Part shown: positions 33,935 through 45,900 of the stretch, piece after piece
Position numbering within the stretch: position 1 is the first letter of the stretch
Layout: each line of letters begins with the position of its first letter
Source: Rhododendron vialii
Lineage: Eukaryota > Streptophyta > Magnoliopsida > Ericales > Ericaceae
DNA length: 64,000 nucleotides
Assembly: GCF_030253575.1 (NCBI RefSeq)
Contig: NC_080559.1
Location: 30,158,501 to 30,222,500 of the forward strand
Reading direction: 5' to 3'
Notes under the pieces: model-generated
The model's input: the letters and a program-made list of their open reading frames with translations, nothing else
Told to the model about the DNA's origin: nothing
Databases searched by the model: none
Translations under genes and position numbers: made by a program

Positions 33935-35385
33935 ATAGTTATGAATGTCGTTCCGTACCGGCCGGTACGTACCGTTTTGACAAATAACCGATACCCTAAC
34001 CCTCAATTCCATTCCCCCAATACCGGTCCTTACCGCTCGGTACTGGCCATTTCGGAAAATACCGGTCGAGACAAGGTTACCGGGATTTTCGGCCGGAATT
34101 TTGCAGAGCGTATTTTTTTTCAGCAAATTGGTATAAAGTCCAAAAGAAGAGGTCCCAAATTAGATTTAGTCCAGCTTAAGTTTCAGTGATGTGTAAAGTC
34201 TATTAATGAAAATATTTTAGAGTTTAAGGTCCGTGAAAAGACCAAATTGCCTTTAATGAGACAAGGGCCTTGTTTGGCTAACACAAAAAATGTCTTTTTT
34301 AATTTAAATGATCTTAAATGAGACAAGGGTCTTGTTTGGCTAATACAAAATGTCTTTTTTCGTATTTTTCGATCTTGTTGCACTTTCATAGGGTACCCTA
34401 GGATTTTAGACACTTTCATAGGGTACCCTAAGGTTTTAGGCACTTTTATAGGGTTTTAGGGTTCATTTTCCTATAATATGATTTTAGCGGTTTAGGCACT
34501 TTCATAGGGTACCTTAGGGTTTTAGGCACCTTCATATATAGGGTATCCTAAAATTTTAGGCACTTTCATATGGTACCCTAGGGTTTTAGGCACTTTTATA
34601 GGGTTTTAGGGTTCATTTTCCTATTATAGGGTTTAGCGGTTTAAGCACTTTCATATGGTACCTTAGGGTTTTAGGCACTTTCATATATAGGGTACCCTAA
34701 GATTTTAGACACTTTCATAGGATACCCTAGGGTTTTAGGCACTTTCAACACCGGTCAACCATGGTCAACGCCGGTCAATGTCAGTCAACGCCGGTCAACT
34801 TTGGTCAACGCCGGTCAACTTTGGAAGGGGTTATTTGTAAATCTTGGACACAATGTCCTTTAAACTTTAGAGAAAAATATTTATATCCTTATCATGGCAA
34901 AAACTTTTATAGTATGTCCTCCTACTCAATTTACCCTCTTTTTTTTTGTAACGTTATCTTAACCCAAAAACAAAAAACGTTTTTGCAGAGCGTTTTTTTT
35001 TTTGGTCACGTTAAAAAAAAAGGTTGTCCTTTCAGAATTTTAGCAAAACACGGGCTTTCTAAATTGCCTTCGGCCACGGCCTATTTTTTGAGCGCGCAAG
35101 ACCTCTTATTGGGTCCTCATTCACAAGCCTACTAATGTGCAAAGTCATTTAAGATGGAAAAGAGTTTTATAACTAAGCAATGTAGGATAAGAGGCAAACA
35201 TATAAGTATTTTATGATGAATTACATGGCATGAGAGATTTTTTTGAATTATAATTATATATAATTATTATATATATTGTGGTTGCGGTAAATCCGAAACG
35301 GTATCCAGTATTTGACCGGTACCGTACCGTACTAGTAAAAAAATTGGTATCCTAGCCGATACGGTATTCAGAACATTGGTTGGGA
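33935..35385. mobile_element. Composite repeat with CCGTACCGG-rich ends
   Basis: The left end (33945-34090) and right end (35285-35365) are both dense in ACCGTAC, CCGGTAC and GATACGG words in roughly inverted arrangement. Between them lies a copy of the 3290-3960 repeat (34115-34930), followed by TTTTTGCAGAGCG, a word also present at 34101. This looks like one non-autonomous DNA element of about 1.45 kb, or a repeat flanked by related ends. Confidence 0.5.
34115..34930. repeat. Interspersed repeat, copy 2 (GGTACCCTAGGGTTTTAGGCAC family)
   Basis: Colinear with 3290-3960 but with more internal units: the 'CACTTTCATAGGGTACC' ladder is expanded, and five tandem 'CGGTCAAC' units occur at 34752-34825 where copy 1 has one. 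Confidence 0.85.
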
Positions 35386-35541
35386 CAGATTTTCACTAGC
35401 CAATTTTAGACTTAATTGAACAATTGTGCCCCTCAATTGTTGGACAGTTGTTCTTGGCTAGATGGGCAAAATTGTCATTTGGCTTCCTCCATTTACTTGG
35501 TTACGTGGTGTGCTGGGGTGAATGAGATTCAATAGTGCTAC

Positions 35542-35911
35542 GGTTCCCAACTGGAAGGGATACAGACCGGATCTCGACGATGCGCCAGGCCCACTTTGGC
35601 CATCGGACTGCTGATCCGATCCGTCCAATTTTTTTTTTTTAAAAAATAGCGTGGGCCTGCGCGAGAATCAATAGTTTTCGATGTGTATAGGTACTCAATC
35701 CAAACACTCCATTTTTTTTAATATATGTGTATATACAAAAAAATTAAGTGTTTAGATCGAGCACCTACACACATCGGATGCTGTTGATTCTTGCGTGGGT
35801 CCACTCATTTTTTTTATAGAATTTTTGGACGGATCGAATCAGCTGTTTGGTGGCCGGAGTAGGCCTGGCGTGCCGTCGGGAGTTGGTCGGTATCCCTTCC
35901 GGTCAGGAACC
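35542..35911. mobile_element. Foldback MITE, family F1, copy C (oldest)
   Basis: Arms GGTTCCCAACTGGAAGGGAT... and ...ATCCCTTCCGGTCAGGAACC are inverted, with a TATATGTGTATATAC centre and the same core words (GGACGGATCGAATCAGC, TCGGATGCTGTTGATTC) as copies A and B. Many mismatches. It is flanked by a 20-base direct repeat, TGAATGAGATTCAAYAGTGC, at 35519-35538 and 35922-35941. Confidence 0.85.
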
Positions 35912-35944
35912 TTATCTTTATTGAATGAGATTCAACAGTGCGAT

Positions 35945-38560
35945 TTGAAACTTACTTGAAGAAAAAAGATTTATCGAACAAGTCGATTTGTGGTGGAGTG
36001 GCCTATGGCCCTATTGTGAGTTCCAGAGGAAAGTAACTTTTGCAAATAAGATTGCGTGTACTGGGAATGCCAAGACTGAATTATTTAATCTATGTTGTCT
36101 AAGGGCCATCAATGTAGGGGCATATTCAATTTTCTTTCATATTTGTGAGTCTTGTATCAAATTTTTTTGGATTAGTGATCTGTCTCCGCGAGAAAAATCT
36201 AAAAAAAAACATTGAAGACAAAAATAATTCATGACTTTTTAGATTATTTTTTTTGTCATCGTTAAAAAATGGGCATAAATATGAGGTCAACCCTAAGTCA
36301 CATAATGCGCGGACAGAGGGGGTGCTAGAGCGCAAGCGTAAAACTTTCTTGTTTAAGTATGGATGAGTTTTCCTAAAAAAAATATTTATAGTTTAAGAAC
36401 TTTAGACAAATTGTTTCCACTAAATGAACATTTAGTTGATGCATGTGAGGAGAATGACATTTTTTGAAATACATATTTTTATGAGTTTTAGCTCATTTTT
36501 TTTGTTATGCTGTAGGAAAATATAAATATAAGAATTACATGAAACTGAAAATAACTTTCAATCATTATAAGCCAAACCCAACTACTAGCCCCCATTATTA
36601 GGAGAAATAAGTACAAAGAAAATAACAGTCAAATGCAATTGTGAAAATTGTGAAGATTCGAACCCTTGACCTCGTAGTAAAATGCAAAATTATTGACAAC
36701 CTGACTATGCTAAAAGAGGCTGAATTTTTCAGGTGAATTTGGAGGCAAGAGTTGGATTGAGCTCCAGTGTTGGGATAGGTTTAATTGAGGAAGCAAAACA
36801 CTTATTAGCAGAATTCCATCTTATCAGCCGACCGAGAAATAAATCAAATCGGTGAGAGAACTGCACACTATATTATTAAACTGAAGCAAGTTTGTTTTGC
36901 ACAATTAACTCAAAATATTCAGTCTTTAATATGTTGTTCTCCAATTTTTTTTTTATTAAATCGCACTCTTTTTACCTTTCTTAACATGGGAAACATCCTC
37001 TACTCTGAAGAATTTGGAAAAAATTTAGATACTAGAATCCAGCTTACAAGTCTCAAGTTCTTGATTAGTCAAGTTGTCAAGCAGTACCATCCCATGCATT
37101 ACTGCAGTGCCATCATATCATTCTCATACTTAAAACAGCTCATTGAATCCTCTATTGTTGTTGATTGATTGAAGTTCTGGTAATGTCCTTATCAGCATCT
37201 ATTTTCCAGTCTCTAACCATATCTGTGGCTTAGTTCCGGCCCTTTCTAATAAGTGCGTAGAATGGGAACGGAATCTGTGATCCAAGTAAATTTGAATTCT
37301 CCTACAGAGGCTCAAACTTACGTGGACAACTTCTATTACACTACATTTATGATTTTAGAAACACACAAAATTGTTCTCTACAACGGGCATGACAAACGTG
37401 CTTTGCACGTCGCAATTTACCTAGTACTATCCAAACATAACCAAAATTGGTAGGGAAAAAAATATAAAGGCGACGGATATATGAATAAGGAAACATGAAT
37501 TTGATAACTGGATCGAGGTGTAATGAACCTAAAGGAATTTTCGTACAATTAAATATTTTTAAGACATAATGCGAAGGCTTTCACGAGCGTAACAGTGTGT
37601 CACATAATTATACAGATCAATCCTAATTTTAACAATTTAAACCGTCGTTTTATATAGATCTTAGTATATAGATCGTGTGTAACGAAAAAATCAAGTCGAT
37701 CAGATATTATCATTGTCTGATCAAATTATGCATTTCTTTAAAGAGAAGAAAATGACTATAGGGTCCACATTAGGGAACTGTATCCAATAGTTAAATTCAT
37801 TTAGAAGTACTTTTTTTTGAAATGAAATGAATTTAGAAGTACTTGACAAGAAATGTGTATCACAAACCATGCATGTGATACAGCTAGGGCTAGTAGACTT
37901 GTTATTAGTCTTTGTCCCCCATCACATGTCTATTTAATGTGTTCGTTGGGCATTTACATCCTCTTGTTTCTCTGTTTTTATAATCAAGCGGACGGATCAG
38001 CTTGCGCACGCCTTAACGAATTACGGGGACCGAGGTGCATGTTTCTCATTTTTGTTAATCAAGAGATTTTCCCACTCGTTCTCTTTCTAGTATTACACCC
38101 AGTGACGGATTCAGAAAATTAATGAGAGCCGAAAATTTACTCCACTCATTTTTAAAGATTTTTTTTTTTTTTGGTAATTTTTTTTTAAAGAATTGTTGAT
38201 AGCATATAGTTGGGAGCAAGAAATTATTTTCCACTCAGATTAAATACGTGGTGGTTGTGTTAAATTACCTCATTTCGCTTTACTCTTTTCTTGCCGACTA
38301 ATATTATTTATGTCAGATCTAAATTTAAGCTCCGCCATTGAGATGCGTCTTTTCCCCTTTGATGTTTTTTTTGTTTATTATTTAGGTTGACGAGACAACG
38401 TTGTAGGTTAAATTACTAATCAACACCAACCTTTTTCTTCTCTTTTTTCTTTCACACGAAACTTTCCATTATAGCCTTTTGTTGAACTTGATTCGATCTA
38501 TGCTTTATTGCATACCGCTTTTTTGGTGGCTCTTTAGTATTCCAGTCAATTCAAGAATCT
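35945..38560. other. Intergenic, no gene seen
   Basis: AT-rich, no supported coding exon. Around 37985-38030 a SINE-3'-like word (AGCTTGCGCACGCCTTAACG) appears. 36658-36690 has a tRNA-like 'GATTCGAACCCTTGACC'. Both are degraded retroposon traces. Confidence 0.4.
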
Positions 38561-38574
38561 AATTTGGCAGATGG

Positions 38575-39380
38575 GATCGATGTTGATTCTTTAGTCACGA
38601 AGAACGTGGCGGAATCGCAACTACATGGGCCTTTTCTCGAAAGGTCGAGATTTATTAAAGGTTCAAAATCATCGTACAGGAATTGGCCAGAAGTTTCTTT
38701 TTTTTTTTTCTTTTTTCATAACTCAGGTGTTCGGTTCAATTTACGTACACCTCGACTAATTTTCATTGGTAAGTATGTGTTTCTTTCTTTATTCACAAAG
38801 AACGTGGCGGAATCGCAGCTGCATAGGCCTTTTCTTGAAAGGTCGAGATTTATTAAAGGTTCAAAATCATCGTACAAGGATTGGCTAGAAGTTTCTTTTC
38901 TTTTTCTTTTTCCATAACTTAGGTGTTCGGGTCAATTTACGCTCACCTCGACTAATCTTCATTAGTAAGTTTTTGTTTCTTTCTTTAGTCACAAAGAACA
39001 TGGCAGAATCGGAGCTACATAGGCCTTTTCTTGAAAGATTGAGATTTATTAAAGGTTTAAAATCAACGTACAAGGATTGGCCAGAAGTTTCTTTTCTTTT
39101 TCTTTTTTCATAACTCAGGAATTTGGGTCAATTTACGCGCACCTCGACTAATCTTTATTGGTAAGTTTGTGTTTCTTTCTTTAGTCACAAAGAACGTGGC
39201 GGAATCGCAACTGCATATGCCTTTTCTTGAAAGGTTGAGATTTATTAAAGGTTCAAAATCAACGTACAAGGATTGGCCAGAAGTTTCTTTTTCTTTTTTC
39301 ATAACTCAGGTGTTCGATTCAATTTACGCGCATGCACCTCGATTAATCTTCATTGGTAAGTTTGTGTTTCTTTCTTTAGG
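38575..39380. repeat. Tandem array, ~190-206-bp unit, about 4 copies, with SINE 3' ends
   Basis: Units begin near 38593, 38799, 38988 and 39183 with AGTCACAAAGAACGTGGCGG and continue through AAAGGTCGAGATTTATTAAA, AAGGATTGGCCAGAAGTTTC, a T-rich run, then CAATTTACGCNCACCTCGAC and TAATCTTCATTGGTAAG. The last part, read on the minus strand (GATTAGTCGAGGTG), resembles the conserved 3' domain of many plant SINEs, with the T run as its poly-A. Open frames across units are by-products. Confidence 0.88.
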
Positions 39381-39599
39381 CAGTGGCTTCGCAAATGCCC
39401 TCTTTTGTACCAAATTCTTCACATAAAGGCAATAAAGTCCATAAGAAAATGCTGATGCTGATTGTCACATGGCTTCCACTGTTATTTTTGTTGACTTCAA
39501 TTCGAAGTAACACAGACTTGTTCAGGATGCAATTTTGGCTGTGCATGTCACATGTATGGTTTTCCCATTTGGTTTAATTTTCAATGCAATAGTGAGTGT

Positions 39600-41040
39600 C
39601 CGGCCGATATGTACTTCTATGGAACGCATGACTTTAACATTAAGTAAGGGATGCCTGGCCTATCAAAAAAACATTAAGGGAGTGACATTTTGACGACCCT
39701 TTTAACGACTGACCAAAAGCGGTGATTAAGATACAATCAAAATCAAAGTATTTATACAAGTTTAGTATGTACTCGTACATTTTTTTTAATACATTTTCCC
39801 CGCAAAGCTATACCCTATTTTCTTTGTGCAACCCGAGGGTGGACCCCACGAATTCATATATATACATAGTATGTACAAGCTTATATATCTACCCATAGCT
39901 TTTACGGTGGAATAATACGCACCCTTAGAGCATGTACATCAGTATGGGTATATGGGCTATATTAGCTAAAATAAAGAATGAAAGTGACAAAAGTAAGCTA
40001 CACCAGAGTAGAAAAAGACAAAGGTATAATAGCTTAGATGGAAAAGTTCGGTATTATTACCAAGTCACTGTTCATGAAGAATTCCTTAAACAATTACGTA
40101 TTGTTTCTCTCTCCTCCTCTTTCTCTCTCCTGTTCTTCGTTCTTCTTCAGTAGTTTTCTCTCTCTGTCACAACAAATCTCCATCTCCAAAATTCCCAACC
40201 TCCCCTTAATTCCTTCACTTCATAATGATACCCTCACCACACCCCCCCCCACGAAACTTCAACTTCGACAGCACTTCCACCTCCCCCTTCCTAACCCCAC
40301 CTTGCAAGGAATAATTTTGTACAGCTCAAATTTTGGGTTAATTGATTTATGGTAGTCAATTTGTGGGTTTAGGTCATCTGATTTTGGACAGAGAACGGTG
40401 GAGAGAGGGGGAAAAAAATTAGTATTGCAATTGAATAGTATTTTATAAGAATAGAGATGATAATAGAAAGTATTGGTGTAAGATTAAGAGAGATTTAAGT
40501 AAGTAAATTAAAAAAAGAGATTAGATTATTAGGTAGCTAAAATACTTTTTATTTTAGTGTACATGCTCTTAGCGCAGTGCCCTACCCTTAGCATCTCTAT
40601 AGTACTTACGAGTAGAAAAGTACAGTTTACAGATTTTGGTCGTGCACATTTCAGCACATGTTGGGCTTTGGTGTTTTGTGCCACTGCGAGTTCCCAATCA
40701 AACTGGGGATGGTGTTGTGCACCGATCAGCCGCACAGCACAGTACTGTGCGGCATCTGAACCGTCCGTTCGGTAATTCAACCTGCATAGCACCTCCCCTG
40801 GATTCGTTCTCACTACCCATTCCCAAATATTTTCCATGTTCTCATTATCTGCAACTTTAGTGCATATTCTTTAACCTTCATTACGCTTTATCAGCTGGTT
40901 AAAAAATGCTCGGGAGCGCGGTGATAAACTTTGAACACAATTCACCAAGGTTAACGTAAAAGTTCCTAACGATTAACAATTCTTATTGTGGAAAAAAAAG
41001 AAAACAAGAAGAAGAAGCTGGGAACACAAATCGAACAATC
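39600..41040. other. Intergenic, no gene seen
   Basis: It holds a CT-rich stretch (40095-40290) and, at 40610-40800, a GC-richer block with CACAGCACAGTACTGTGCGG-type palindromes, perhaps a small MITE. No supported exon. Confidence 0.4.
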
Positions 41041-41049
41041 ATATCATCA

Positions 41050-41692
41050 TGTTAAGAAAGGCGAAAGATGTATTATTGCTTCTGTTCAAACCATAACCTA
41101 ACACACTTTTATATAGGTTACAGGACGCATAACATGAAAATAAGCATATTAAGGAAACCTAGACTAACTAGGAAACATAAATAACATCTCACTTAAATTC
41201 AAGTAGGTCTATCAACTTGAATTTGAAAAAAGCCAAGAGAAATTAGGAGCAGTCATGCCAAGCCAAGAGAAACTAGAAGAAGCCATGAAAGAGAAACGGC
41301 CAGGAGAGCCAAAAACAGCCATGAGCGAGAGAAGCCATGACAGTAGAGATTTGAGGTGAAATTCGAGTGTACGAGCCAGTTACATATTACTACGAGTGTC
41401 CGACAGATGGCAATGAAGTTTAGGCTACTCACTGAGAGCAAAAATTCCACAGGATCTAGACCTTATAGCTTTGATACCATGTTAATAAAGGTGAAATATG
41501 TATTATTGCTTATGTTCAAACCATAACCTAGCACGCCTTTATATAGGCTACAAGATGCATAATAAGGAAATATGTATATTAAGGAAACTTAGACTAACTA
41601 AGAAACATAAATAATAATTTGTCTAAACTGGAAACATAATAATAAATCTTAAAAAATATGGCAACATAATATTTCTTAATGTTATGTTAACA
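41050..41692 (-). mobile_element. TRIM retrotransposon (miniature LTR element)
   Basis: Two direct LTR-like copies start TGTTAA at 41050 and 41481 and share GTATTATTGCTT.TGTTCAAA, TTTATATAGG, TATTAAGGAAAC and GACTAACTA. In minus orientation the 5' LTR (41692-41481, TG...CA) is followed directly by TGGTATCAAAGC, one mismatch from the tRNA-iMet primer-binding site, and the 3' LTR (41186-41050) is preceded by the purine tract AAGTGAGA. The internal part is under 300 bases with no gag/pol. The 3' LTR lacks about 75 bases present in the other. No clean 5-bp target duplication. Confidence 0.8.
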
Positions 41693-41699
41693 ACTCAAT

Positions 41700-42925
41700 T
41701 CACAAATTCACGTGCATTCGGACAGCACGTGAGGGGAAGTGTTAGACTTTTGTCCCACATCGCTCATCATCTAAGTCACTCAAACATGATTCATATAATC
41801 TAAAGGTTACTTCACCTATTGTCAATTTGTTTTAGTTTGAAATCTTCCAAAAAATTTAACACATCCAATGTCAATTGAAAACGTCATTATTCATTTCCGT
41901 GTCCGTAACATTACCGTTGTTCTAATCATTCTTTAAAACTTTATCTATGTTTTCACTTTCCCCATAACATCTACGACTATGATTCCTACGCAGAGAGAGA
42001 GAGAGAGAACATCATCACCCTCGAGAAGCTTTTAAAGTTGCCAAGTGGAAGTAGTAGAAGTTAGGTATTGGGTCGTTATTCACAATTATAACCACATTAA
42101 AGAGCAAAAAAAAGGCAGAAAACTAGTAATAATAATATCTAATAATAAAGTAAAAGCGCGTATCCTTTTCATCAGAGCTTAATTAAGCTCTAAATTTTCC
42201 CAATCCTGATCATTGTTTAATCGAATTCCCTAAACCAAAAACGTAAAAGGGGAACAAACATCATTCCCGAGGTAGATTTGCTTCGGAATCCAATCCCCGA
42301 ATCATTTGGTCCTTGATTAGCGTTTTGTTCCGGTTTTTCGGAATATTAAATTCTCCAACTTTAATCAATCCAGCTTTTGATTTTTGAGGTTGGTTTAAGA
42401 GAACAGAGAACAGATACTTCCCTATCCATCCATCCATTCATCTCACAATGCTCCAATGTCTAGTGCCTCATAAAGTAGAGTACAGCTCATGTCCTCGACA
42501 TTGACTCCACACCAACCCCTCCTCCTATTAACCCTAATTTAATCCCAAAGCATTCGCGTCCATAACTTTTTGCGCGGACATCCGAACACAAATGTATTCG
42601 ACACTGTCCGTCACATGTAAAAGTTTTCGAAATCCTCTAATGCTTGAATCGAATAATTTTGAAACACCCTTATGTTTGTTTGAGAATCTGTGCACACATA
42701 TCTGTATCATCGGTTCATTAGTCCACTCTCTCTCTCTCATGTCCATTCTCTATCTCCTAGCTATCCACCGCCCCCTATATGTTAGCCCACTTCTCTCTCT
42801 GCCCATTCCTCATCCTTATTCCTTCCCCTCCTTTCTCTCTCCTCTCTCAACAGTCTTCCTACTACTATTTCCCTCCCTGCCTTTTATTTGATTTTTATAT
42901 ATACTTTCTGAATAATTTAAGCGCA
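41700..42925. other. Upstream region of the PME gene
   Basis: No coding exon. A GA run lies at 41995-42009 and strongly CT-rich sequence at 42725-42890, probably promoter and leader DNA of the pectinesterase. A TATA-like TTTTATATATAC at 42892-42903 is only about 30 bases from the ATG, so the true start site is uncertain. Confidence 0.4.
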
Positions 42926-42929
42926 ACCA

Positions 42930-45900
42930 ATGGACTACGGCAGGCTCGGGAAGACCGAGCCTACTTCATCGAAATCAGAGCCACTCCCGAACCAACAAGA
43001 CGACGCCACGTCACTACCGAAAACCACTGCGAAAAGGTACAGAATAAAGCTGCTTTTGGTGTTCGCATTGGCCTTCCTGGTCGCGTCGGCCGTATCGGTT
43101 TCGGTTGTGGTCGGGATCCGGGCCAGGGCCTCGGGTGTTTCCAGCGGCGACCGGAAACCGACGGTGGCCATATCCCGGACCTGCAGCAGGACCCGGTACC
43201 AGAGCCTCTGCATCAACTCGCTCCTCGACTTCCCCGGCGCCACCTCCGCCGACGAGCACGACCTCGTGCACATCTCCGTCAACATGACTCTCCGCCGCGT
43301 CGGCCGGGCGCTCTCCGCCTCCTCCGACATCAACAACCTCGCCATGGACCTCCACGTGCGGTCCGCCTACGACGACTGCCTCGACCTCCTCGACGGCTCC
43401 GTCGACCACCTTGCTCGCTCCCTCATCGCCGTCGCCGAAGGCAATGCCCAGCCGACCGGGTCGACTGAGGACGTGGTGACGTGGTTGAGCGCTGCAATGA
43501 CGAACCAAGACACGTGTGCGGAAGGGTTGGAAGAGGTGACGTTAGAATCATTATTTCCATTTATCGTTTCCTGAGATCAACGAAATTCAGTACTTGAATA
43601 GTTAGATTACGGTTAGGCCAAAAGTCTAATGGCATAACGGAAAGATATTAAACCTCGATATATTTACGATGGTCAAAATATGCTAAATTATATAGCTTCA
43701 TTGAACTGTTGCAACAGGTGAGCGGGAGCGTGAAGAAGCAAATGGAGGAGAGGTTGAAGGACTTGTCGGAGCTGGTGAGCAATAGCCTGGCGATTTATGC
43801 GGCGGCGAGCGGGGACGAGGATTTCGTCGGGATCCCGACACAGAATCGCAGGAGACTAATGAGTTCTGCCAGAGATCAGGGGCAACGTCGTTTCCCGGCG
43901 TGGTTGGGGAGGAGGGAGAGGGCGTTGCTGGAGATGCCGGCGGCGGAGGTGCAGGCGGATATAGTGGTGGCGAAGGACGGGAGCGGGACGTATACGTCGA
44001 TCATGGAGGCGATCAAGAAGGCTCCAGAGCATAGCGATCGGCGGACCATTATCTACGTCAAGGCAGGAAAGTAAGTGAAAAGTGGGAATATTGTACTCCT
44101 CGCTCCGTCCCATAATATTTGTCCGGTCCGTAAAATGAAGACGTAAAAATAATATAATTTTTGCAAGAAAATTTTAATTTTTTTTCAACAATTCACTAGA
44201 TATCAATAACTTCTTTTAATTTATGAAAAAAAATTGAATTTTTTTTTTAAAGAAATACATTATTTTTTAGTATTCTTTTTTATGAACCGAACAAATATTT
44301 TAGGACGGAGATAATATTGTTTACTTGACCTTTATGCTTCTTTTTCCCTTTGGCGATGTGAAAGGATGAAAATAGCACCGATCATTTTCCCCCCCGAATC
44401 CTCATTTGAGTTTGGACTATGGCATAAAGTCTTGATTATGATATACTGTACTAATATTCGCTTTCGCATCGAATCCATCGATTAAGTTATTGACTCCACG
44501 TCGATCGGTTGTTGTGGAATTTTTTTTAAATCTCACGTGAACTATATAGTCATCTTTACGTAGCCAAGGATCCTGTAGTGCAGAATGTACATACTGCCTA
44601 GTAATATAGTATAAAGTACTTAGGTTTAAAAATTCACATCATAGTAAAAGATTATTATAAGACAAGTGGCACGAAATTCTTTTTCTTTCGTAATAGTCAA
44701 ATTACTACGGCCGAGAAAAAGATGGAACAAACTCATTAATGTTTGTTTGTTTTTTTTTTTTTTTGTTGGGCAGATATGAGGAGGAGGATTTGAAGGTGGG
44801 GAGAAAGAAGACCAACTTGATGTTTATAGGGGATGGAAAGGGCAAAACCGTCATTACAGGCGGCAAAAGTGTAGCCGATAAGATAACGACATTCCGCACT
44901 GCGTCATTCGGTAAATTTCATTTCTCCGATCTTTTGTCTCATTAAAGAAAACGTTAATCTTTTTCAGATTTAAGTCATAATGTGTATATGTCAAAGGGCA
45001 TGAGCGACAGCGAAGGCGAGTAGTGAAAGAGCGTTGTCTAAAAATACCTTACACTATTAAATTCCATAAAACGAGAACTACGACCTGAGCAGAAAAATAC
45101 TACTGAAAATAATTATGTGACCTAGGTTCAAAGTGAACTTTTCCTCCATCGACTATCATATATTGAGTGGGGGTGTTTCCACTAATGAATAAGTTGTTAA
45201 GAGAATTTTTCGCAATTAAGTTGTTAGTTGTTTTCGACAGTAAATAAGTTGTTGAGAAATAACAAGTTGTTTTCGATAGTAAATACGTTACAGACGAGCT
45301 TGTGAATAGAATTACTTAAGAAAAAAAAAATTTTTGGTTGAAAACTCTTATACGATCTTTCACATGGAAGAATCCTCGTATAGAGGATCCAGATCCCTGC
45401 AAAAGTAGATTTTTTCCGTAAGAATTCCTTAGCCTGTCATTTTTCAAGATTGTCGGTTGCTTTTATTCTTTATACCCACATCCTGTAATTTAGCGTTTGT
45501 CTGATTCAAATAACTGCCCTTCCAATTTTCCATTCTCAAAACCATATCCCCTCACTCTCTCTCTCTTTCTCTCTGACACATATCTTCCTATCTCCTTATC
45601 TTCCATGACTTCCATTGGCATTTTTTCCGGAACAATAATTCTAACACCATACTCAACTATACATATATCCAAATACACACACTCACAATAAATGTGGGTT
45701 TTATATACACTGAATGTATAGTGTGTACGAGCTTTATTCCTATTGAAATAGAGATATGTGATTAAGTTTGTAATTGAATGTGATGGTAGAATGATTATTT
45801 CCAGAATGCGGCCCCGCATAAATTGTTGCAACTCCATAAAGAACATCAATCATTCTAAATAACCAATGCCCCATTGTTCGGGCGGAAGTCATGCGGGCCA

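Noticed and set aside
38564-38917. 117-codon plus frame with repeated KNVAESQLH.PFLERSRFI
   Set aside because: It arises from the tandem array; units differ in length, frames shift between copies, and T-rich runs code for Phe stretches.
43014-43508. 164-codon minus frame opposite PME exon 1
   Set aside because: Antisense shadow of a GC-rich exon; the plus frame encodes a clear PMEI domain.
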